A DNA stretch of 20,458 nucleotides from Arenicellales bacterium (GTDB lineage Bacteria; Pseudomonadota; Gammaproteobacteria; BMS3Bbin11). A model generated the notes under the pieces. The model had not been told where the DNA came from. It ran no database searches and worked only from the letters and a program-made list of their open reading frames with translations. This document shows, piece by piece, positions 16,311-20,458 of the stretch. Each line of letters opens with the position of its first letter. Within the stretch, counting starts at the first letter, position 1. A program made the position numbers and the translations under genes. The stretch covers positions 1-20,458 of the forward strand of contig JARFQC010000040.1 of the NCBI GenBank assembly GCA_029287965.1. The letters are read 5' to 3'.

Positions 16311-17492
16311 ATGTCCGTCATAAAAATGACCGACCTGGATCTGGCCGGTAAGCGCGTACTCATTCGTCAGGACCTGAACGTCCCTGTTAAAGATGGCAAG
16401 GTTACATCCGACAAGCGTATTCGTGCCTCCATGCCAACTATAGAGCACTGCATCAAGGCTGGTGCACGCGTCATGCTCATGTCGCATCTCGGACGTCCAA
16501 CAGAAGGCAAGCCCGAGGATGAATTCTCCATGCAGCCGGTAGCCGACTATCTCAGTGATGCACTGGGCAATGAAGTGAAACTGGTCAAAGACTACCTCGA
16601 TGCCGCACCAGAACTTCAGGACGGCGAAGTGATTCTGCTTGAAAATGTTCGTTTTAACATCGGCGAAAAGAAGAACGCCGAAGACCTGTCGCGCAAGTAC
16701 GCGGCGTTATGCGATATTTATGTGATGGATGCTTTCGGTACGGCGCATCGTGCACAGGCATCTACTCATGGGGCTGGAACATACGCTCCTGTTGCATGTG
16801 CCGGACCGCTGCTGGCAGGTGAGCTTGAAGCACTGGGTAAGGCATTGGACAATCCTGCACGCCCCATGGCAGCCATCGTCGGTGGTTCAAAGGTTTCCAC
16901 CAAGCTGACTGTTCTGGAATCTCTGTCAGGTGTTGTAGATCAACTGATCCCGGGCGGCGGTATTGCAAACACGTTTATCGCTGCGGCTGGATACAATGTA
17001 GGCAAGTCATTGTACGAACAGGATCTGATTCCTGAAGCAAAGCGTTTAATGGAAGCCGCCAAGGCCAAGGGCGGAGAAATACCGGTACCAACAGATGTAG
17101 TCGTAGGCAAGGAATTCTCCGAATCTGCTGAAGCAACCGTAAAAGCTGTTGCAGACGTAGAGGATGATGACATGATTTTCGATATCGGCCCTGATACTGC
17201 GGCACACTTCGCAGAAATGATGAAGGCAGCCGGTACTATTGTATGGAACGGTCCGGTCGGTGTGTTTGAGTTTGACCAGTTCGGCAAAGGCACACAGGTG
17301 CTGGGCATGGCAATCGCAGATTCTGCTGCTTTTTCAATAGCAGGCGGTGGCGACACACTGGCAGCAGTGGACAAATACGACATCAGCGAAAAAGTATCCT
17401 ACATCTCAACAGGCGGTGGAGCATTCCTCGAGTTTCTCGAAGGTAAGAAGCTGCCTGCCGTAGCCATGCTTGAAGAAAAAGCATCAGCATAG
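16311..17492 (+). CDS. pgk: Phosphoglycerate kinase
   Basis: Transfers phosphate between 1,3-bisphosphoglycerate and ADP, reversibly. The 393 residues are the normal length for bacteria (about 387-395). Signatures are KRVLIRQDLNVP (14-25) for substrate binding, RASMPTIEHCIKAGARVMLM and SHLGRP (58-63), a GGSKVSTK hinge region, and the C-terminal STGGGAFLEFLEG (366-378) nucleotide-binding motif. The RQDLNVP form is common in proteobacteria. An AAGGAG site lies seven bases before the ATG. The 131-base spacer from gap with two hairpins sets this gene slightly apart within the operon; pyk follows after 58 bases. Confidence 0.97.
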   Translation: MSVIKMTDLDLAGKRVLIRQDLNVPVKDGKVTSDKRIRASMPTIEHCIKAGARVMLMSHLGRPTEGKPEDEFSMQPVADYLSDALGNEVKLVKDYLDAAPELQDGEVILLENVRFNIGEKKNAEDLSRKYAALCDIYVMDAFGTAHRAQASTHGAGTYAPVACAGPLLAGELEALGKALDNPARPMAAIVGGSKVSTKLTVLESLSGVVDQLIPGGGIANTFIAAAGYNVGKSLYEQDLIPEAKRLMEAAKAKGGEIPVPTDVVVGKEFSESAEATVKAVADVEDDDMIFDIGPDTAAHFAEMMKAAGTIVWNGPVGVFEFDQFGKGTQVLGMAIADSAAFSIAGGGDTLAAVDKYDISEKVSYISTGGGAFLEFLEGKKLPAVAMLEEKASA

Positions 17493-17499
17493 AAATAAC

Positions 17500-17528
17500 C
17501 CGGACGATGAGATCGAATGAACGTCCGG
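17500..17528 (+). other. Hairpin between pgk and pyk
   Basis: CCGGACG (17500-17506) and CGTCCGG (17522-17528) form a perfect 7-base-pair GC-rich stem around a 15-base loop, just after the pgk stop. No T-run follows. It may stabilise the upstream mRNA end after processing. Confidence 0.5.
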
Positions 17529-17550
17529 ACAACAATTCAGGAGTCCACTG

Positions 17551-19002
17551 ATGGGCAACCCTAGGCGAACGAAGATTGTCGCCACTATCGGACCGGCGAC
17601 CGAAAGCGCCGAGATGCTGGATAAAGTCATCCAGGCCGGTGTTGATGTATTCCGGGTGAACTTCTCGCATGGTAGCCCGGAAGCTCACATGGAGCGCGCC
17701 AGGCTAATTCGGGAGCGCGCTGCCAAAGCAGGCAGGCATATTGGCATATTGGCCGACCTTCAAGGGCCCAAAATCCGTATTGAACGTTTCGTCAATGACA
17801 GCGTCATGCTCAAGCAAGGTGCCTCTTTTGTGCTGGATGCGTCTCTCGATCGTGATGCCGGCGATGAGAGTGGCGTCGGACTGACGTACAAGGCGCTACC
17901 CAGGGATGTAAACGCAGGTGATGTGCTTCTGCTCGATGACGGCATGATCGTGCTGACCGTTGACGATGTTGAAGGAGATAAAATCAATTGCGTTGTTACG
18001 GTTGGCGGCAAGTTGTCTAACAACAAAGGCGTCAACCGGCATGGTGGTGGCCTCTCTGCAGATGCGCTGACCGAGAAAGACAAGCAGGACATCAAGGTTG
18101 CTGCATCCATCAATGCGGACTTTCTCGCTGTCTCATTCGTCAGATGTGCCAGTGATGTTGAAGAGGCGCGCCGTTTACTGCAGGAAGCGGGTGGTCATGC
18201 ATGGATCGTATCCAAGATAGAACGTGCTGAGGCCATTGACGATATCGAGGATATAACTCGGGCATCGGACGTTCTGATGGTTGCGCGTGGTGATCTCGGT
18301 GTTGAGATTGGTGATGCTGAAATCACCGCTGTGCAAAAACAAATAATTATGCAGGCGCGGTCAATGGATAAGGTGGTGATCACCGCTACCCAAATGCTGC
18401 AATCGATGATTGATAGCCAGATTCCGACTCGTGCAGAAGTGACTGACGTTGCCAATTCCGTACTGGATGGTACGGATGCGGTCATGACCTCGGCAGAAAC
18501 TGCCATCGGTAACTACCCGGTTTTAACAATCGAGGCCATGGACAGGATCTGTCGCGGCGCTGAAAAGTACCGCAGCAAGATTGTTAGTGAAATTCGTAAT
18601 GATGACAGTTTCGAACGGGTAGACGAAGCCATTGCCAAAGCGTGTATGTATACCGCCAACCGATTGGGGGCACGGGCTATCATCGCAATGACTGAATCCG
18701 GTGCAACGGCATTGTGGATGTCTCGTATAAGTTCCGGTCTGCCTATCTACGCCATGTCAGGTCAGGACAGCACACTGCGGAGAATGACAATGTTCCGGGG
18801 TGTGGAACCCATTGCCTTCGAGATTAGCAGCAGTTCGCATAGCCAGGTGAACAGCGATGCACTCTCATTGCTGCGTGAGCAAAGTTTCGTCAAAGACGAT
18901 GACCTGGTCATTATTTCCAAGGGCGACCTGCACGGAAAGCAGGGTGGGACTAATGCCATGAAGATTGTGCGTGTGGCTGATGCCATCATCCCGTCACAAT
19001 AA
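17551..19002 (+). CDS. pyk: Pyruvate kinase, PykA-like
   Basis: Converts phosphoenolpyruvate and ADP to pyruvate and ATP, the irreversible end of glycolysis. The 483 residues match the PykA type (E. coli PykA 480): RRTKIVATIGPAT (5-17), FRVNFSHG (34-41), KGVNRHGGGLSADALTEKD (159-177), SKIERAEAIDDI (221-232) with the catalytic K222 and metal-binding E224, and MVARGDLGVE (243-252). K74 in LQGPKIR replaces the glutamate that goes with potassium dependence in muscle-type enzymes, so a potassium-independent enzyme is predicted. The segment TSAETAIGNYP carries Thr where many homologues have Leu. An AGGAG site precedes the ATG. It sits inside an otherwise reversible gene set, between pgk and fba. 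Confidence 0.96.
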   Translation: MGNPRRTKIVATIGPATESAEMLDKVIQAGVDVFRVNFSHGSPEAHMERARLIRERAAKAGRHIGILADLQGPKIRIERFVNDSVMLKQGASFVLDASLDRDAGDESGVGLTYKALPRDVNAGDVLLLDDGMIVLTVDDVEGDKINCVVTVGGKLSNNKGVNRHGGGLSADALTEKDKQDIKVAASINADFLAVSFVRCASDVEEARRLLQEAGGHAWIVSKIERAEAIDDIEDITRASDVLMVARGDLGVEIGDAEITAVQKQIIMQARSMDKVVITATQMLQSMIDSQIPTRAEVTDVANSVLDGTDAVMTSAETAIGNYPVLTIEAMDRICRGAEKYRSKIVSEIRNDDSFERVDEAIAKACMYTANRLGARAIIAMTESGATALWMSRISSGLPIYAMSGQDSTLRRMTMFRGVEPIAFEISSSSHSQVNSDALSLLREQSFVKDDDLVIISKGDLHGKQGGTNAMKIVRVADAIIPSQ

Positions 19003-19077
19003 TCAGCTCTGATAATGCAACAGAATTAATTTTTAGTTAAACATCGACCAAGTATCAATCTACAAAAGGAGAACGAA

Positions 19078-20115
19078 ATGGCTCTGATATCAATGCGACA
19101 GTTGCTGGACTACGCTGCTGAAAACGATTTTGGCATGCCGGCATTCAATGTAAACAACATGGAGCAGGTTCACTCAATTATGCAGGCCGCCGACGCTGTT
19201 GATGCGCCTGTCATCATGCAGGGTTCTGCCGGAGCAAGGTCATATGCAGGTGAAGCATTTCTGCGCCACATGATCAGTGCGGCAATCGAACAGTATCCGC
19301 ATATTCCAATTGTTATGCACCAGGATCACGGTTCAGAACCTGCTGTCTGTCTGCGTTCCATTCAGTCCGGCTTTTCATCGGTCATGATGGACGGCTCTCT
19401 GATGTCTGATATGAAGACACCTGCAACATTCGAGTACAACGTCGAAGTGACCAAGAAGGTCGTAGACATGGCTCATGCAGGTGGCGTTTCCGTGGAAGGT
19501 GAACTGGGTTGCCTTGGATCACTCGAAACCGGCGAAATGGGCGAAGAAGACGGCCATGGCGCGGAAGGCAAGCTGGACATGGACATGCTGCTGACTGACG
19601 CGGAAGAAGCTGCGTCTTTTGTTGAGCAGACTGGTGTTGATGCCCTGGCCATCGCAATCGGCACATCACATGGTGCATACAAGTTCACCAAGGAACCTAC
19701 CGGTGAGATTCTGCGTATCGACCGTATCAAGGAAATCCATGAGCGTCTGCCTAACACTCACCTTGTCATGCATGGCTCTTCATCAGTTCCACAGGACTGG
19801 CTGGAGATCATCAATAACTACGGTGGCGATATGGGGCAGACCTATGGTGTTCCGGTTGAAGAGATTCAGGAAGGTATCAAGCATGGTGTTGCCAAGGTAA
19901 ACATCGATACCGATCTGCGCATGGCATCTACCGGTGCAATTCGCAAGTTCCTGGCCGATAACCCGTCTAACTTCGATCCTCGCAAATTCCTCAAGGCCTC
20001 TACAGATGCCATGATGGAAATCTGCAAGGCTCGCTACGAAGCCTTCGGCTGTGCAGGACATGCAAGTAAGATCAAGGCCAAGCGCCTCGAAGAAATGGTT
20101 GATTACTACAGCTAA
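19078..20115 (+). CDS. fba: Fructose-bisphosphate aldolase, class II (Calvin-cycle subtype)
   Basis: Reversibly splits fructose-1,6-bisphosphate (and in the Calvin cycle makes sedoheptulose-1,7-bisphosphate) using a metal ion. The 345-residue protein resembles the Pseudomonas Fba/CbbA branch (about 354 residues). Metal and catalytic residues visible are D83 and H84 in MHQDHG, E142 in VEGELGCLGSLETG, H198 in IGTSHGAYKFTK, and H232 in VMHGSSSVPQ; NIDTDLR (275-281) is the phosphate-binding strand. The start MALISMRQLLDYAAENDFGM is the subtype signature, with an AAAGGAG site before it. It is the last gene of the operon, 75 bases after pyk, and a strong terminator follows. Confidence 0.96.
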   Translation: MALISMRQLLDYAAENDFGMPAFNVNNMEQVHSIMQAADAVDAPVIMQGSAGARSYAGEAFLRHMISAAIEQYPHIPIVMHQDHGSEPAVCLRSIQSGFSSVMMDGSLMSDMKTPATFEYNVEVTKKVVDMAHAGGVSVEGELGCLGSLETGEMGEEDGHGAEGKLDMDMLLTDAEEAASFVEQTGVDALAIAIGTSHGAYKFTKEPTGEILRIDRIKEIHERLPNTHLVMHGSSSVPQDWLEIINNYGGDMGQTYGVPVEEIQEGIKHGVAKVNIDTDLRMASTGAIRKFLADNPSNFDPRKFLKASTDAMMEICKARYEAFGCAGHASKIKAKRLEEMVDYYS

Positions 20116-20140
20116 TCTGCTGGTAAAAAGTAGTCCCAAT

Positions 20141-20174
20141 ACGGGTGCAGCGTTATACGCTGCGCCCGTTTTTT
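20141..20174 (+). terminator. Intrinsic terminator after fba
   Basis: ACGGGTGCAGCG (20141-20152) pairs with CGCTGCGCCCGT (20158-20169) over 12 positions with one G-U wobble and a TTATA loop, followed by a T-run (20169-20174). It starts 25 bases after the fba stop. On the minus strand no T-run follows the stem, so it should act mainly on the carbon operon. Confidence 0.92.
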
Positions 20175-20213
20175 ATTTACAGAACCCTGGTTTGGGTTTG
20201 TGATGTGAATACG

Positions 20214-20230
20214 TGATTCTGAAAGAATCA
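20214..20230. repeat. Small inverted repeat at the end of the hydrolase gene
   Basis: TGATTCT (20214-20220) and AGAATCA (20224-20230) are perfect inverted copies around GAA, and the right arm contains the hydrolase stop codon. No T-run follows on the minus strand, so it is at best a weak 3' stabilising hairpin. Confidence 0.35.
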
Positions 20231-20458
20231 GGGGAGTGACCCGCACCCTTCCAGCTTATCGAAAATGGCTTGTGCCAGTCGGTAATAACCGGCTTCATTC
20301 AGATGTACCGGGTCTGACTTGTAACGACGGTCAAATTGCAATTCAGTAACGATATCATTCATTACCGGGATCCCAGCGGTCGCAGCAATCTCGTTATACG
20401 CGTCAGGTGGTGAAGCAAAGAGATTCGGTTCAGGAACGGCCAGCAGCAGTACCTGGGT
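20228..20458 (-). CDS. SGNH/GDSL-type hydrolase, C-terminal fragment
   Basis: The last 76 codons of a minus-strand gene whose start lies beyond the window. My reading begins TQVLLLAVPEPNLFASPPDA and ends KLEGCGSLP. The segment SDPVHLNEAGYYRLAQAI carries the D-x-x-H pair (D49 and H52 of the visible part) of the SGNH hydrolase block V, followed by the usual N-x-x-G-Y helix. The preceding hydrophobic strand VLLLAVPEPN fits block III of the fold. Relatives include TesA-type esterases and lysophospholipases, but the substrate cannot be told from this fragment. The GDS serine block is outside the window. It converges on fba, with the fba terminator between them. Confidence 0.8.
   Translation of the reverse strand, partial: TQVLLLAVPEPNLFASPPDAYNEIAATAGIPVMNDIVTELQFDRRYKSDPVHLNEAGYYRLAQAIFDKLEGCGSLP

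Noticed and set aside
20178..20227. AACCC/GGGTT stem as a terminator for the minus-strand hydrolase
   Set aside because: The stem is only five pairs and the minus-strand sequence after it is A-rich rather than T-rich.

Overview
The window reads as chromosomal DNA of a gammaproteobacterium: moderate GC, compact operons with clear Shine-Dalgarno sites, a Pseudomonas-like Pil-Chp chemosensory cluster next to glutathione genes, and a central-carbon operon with a class II (Calvin-type) aldolase. No rRNA, tRNA, insertion sequence, phage gene or CRISPR array is visible. The species cannot be named from this window; autotrophy is possible from the carbon operon but no RuBisCO is present here.

Layout. 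(1) 1-1752, minus strand: glutathione biosynthesis. gshA (glutamate-cysteine ligase of the rarer Acidithiobacillus ferrooxidans-type family) overlaps gshB (glutathione synthetase, cut by the window edge) by an ATGA junction. (2) 1753-2062: a 310-base AT-rich divergent promoter region that ends in a possible 13-codon leader ORF overlapping the pilG start. (3) 2063-11686, plus strand: pilG-pilH-pilI-pilJ-chpA-chpC, a type IV pilus chemosensory system. PilJ is the receptor, PilI and ChpC are CheW-type adaptors, ChpA is a giant multi-Hpt CheA kinase carrying its own receiver, and PilG and PilH are CheY-like outputs. The methyltransferase PilK and methylesterase ChpB found in the Pseudomonas cluster are absent here. 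(4) 11701-12561, minus strand: an orphan PhnD-like periplasmic binding protein, converging on chpC with only 14 bases between them. (5) 12562-13123: a 562-base stretch without a convincing gene, holding the binding-protein promoter and the tkt leader. (6) 13124-20115, plus strand: tkt-gap-pgk-pyk-fba, with strong ribosome binding sites, structured spacers between gap/pgk and pgk/pyk, and a textbook intrinsic terminator after fba. (7) 20228-20458, minus strand: the C-terminal end of an SGNH/GDSL hydrolase.

How the genes work together. The Pil-Chp genes should convert surface or chemical input at PilJ into phosphotransfer through ChpA to PilG and PilH, which in studied relatives control pilus extension and retraction and cAMP. 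The carbon operon encodes the reversible triose/hexose section shared by glycolysis, gluconeogenesis and the Calvin cycle, plus pyruvate kinase. No wholly new system is evident. The points most worth a second look are the trimmed ChpA with degenerate N-terminal Hpt-like modules and in-frame linker repeats, the absence of adaptation enzymes, the leader ORF at pilG, and the tandem hairpins between gap and pgk.
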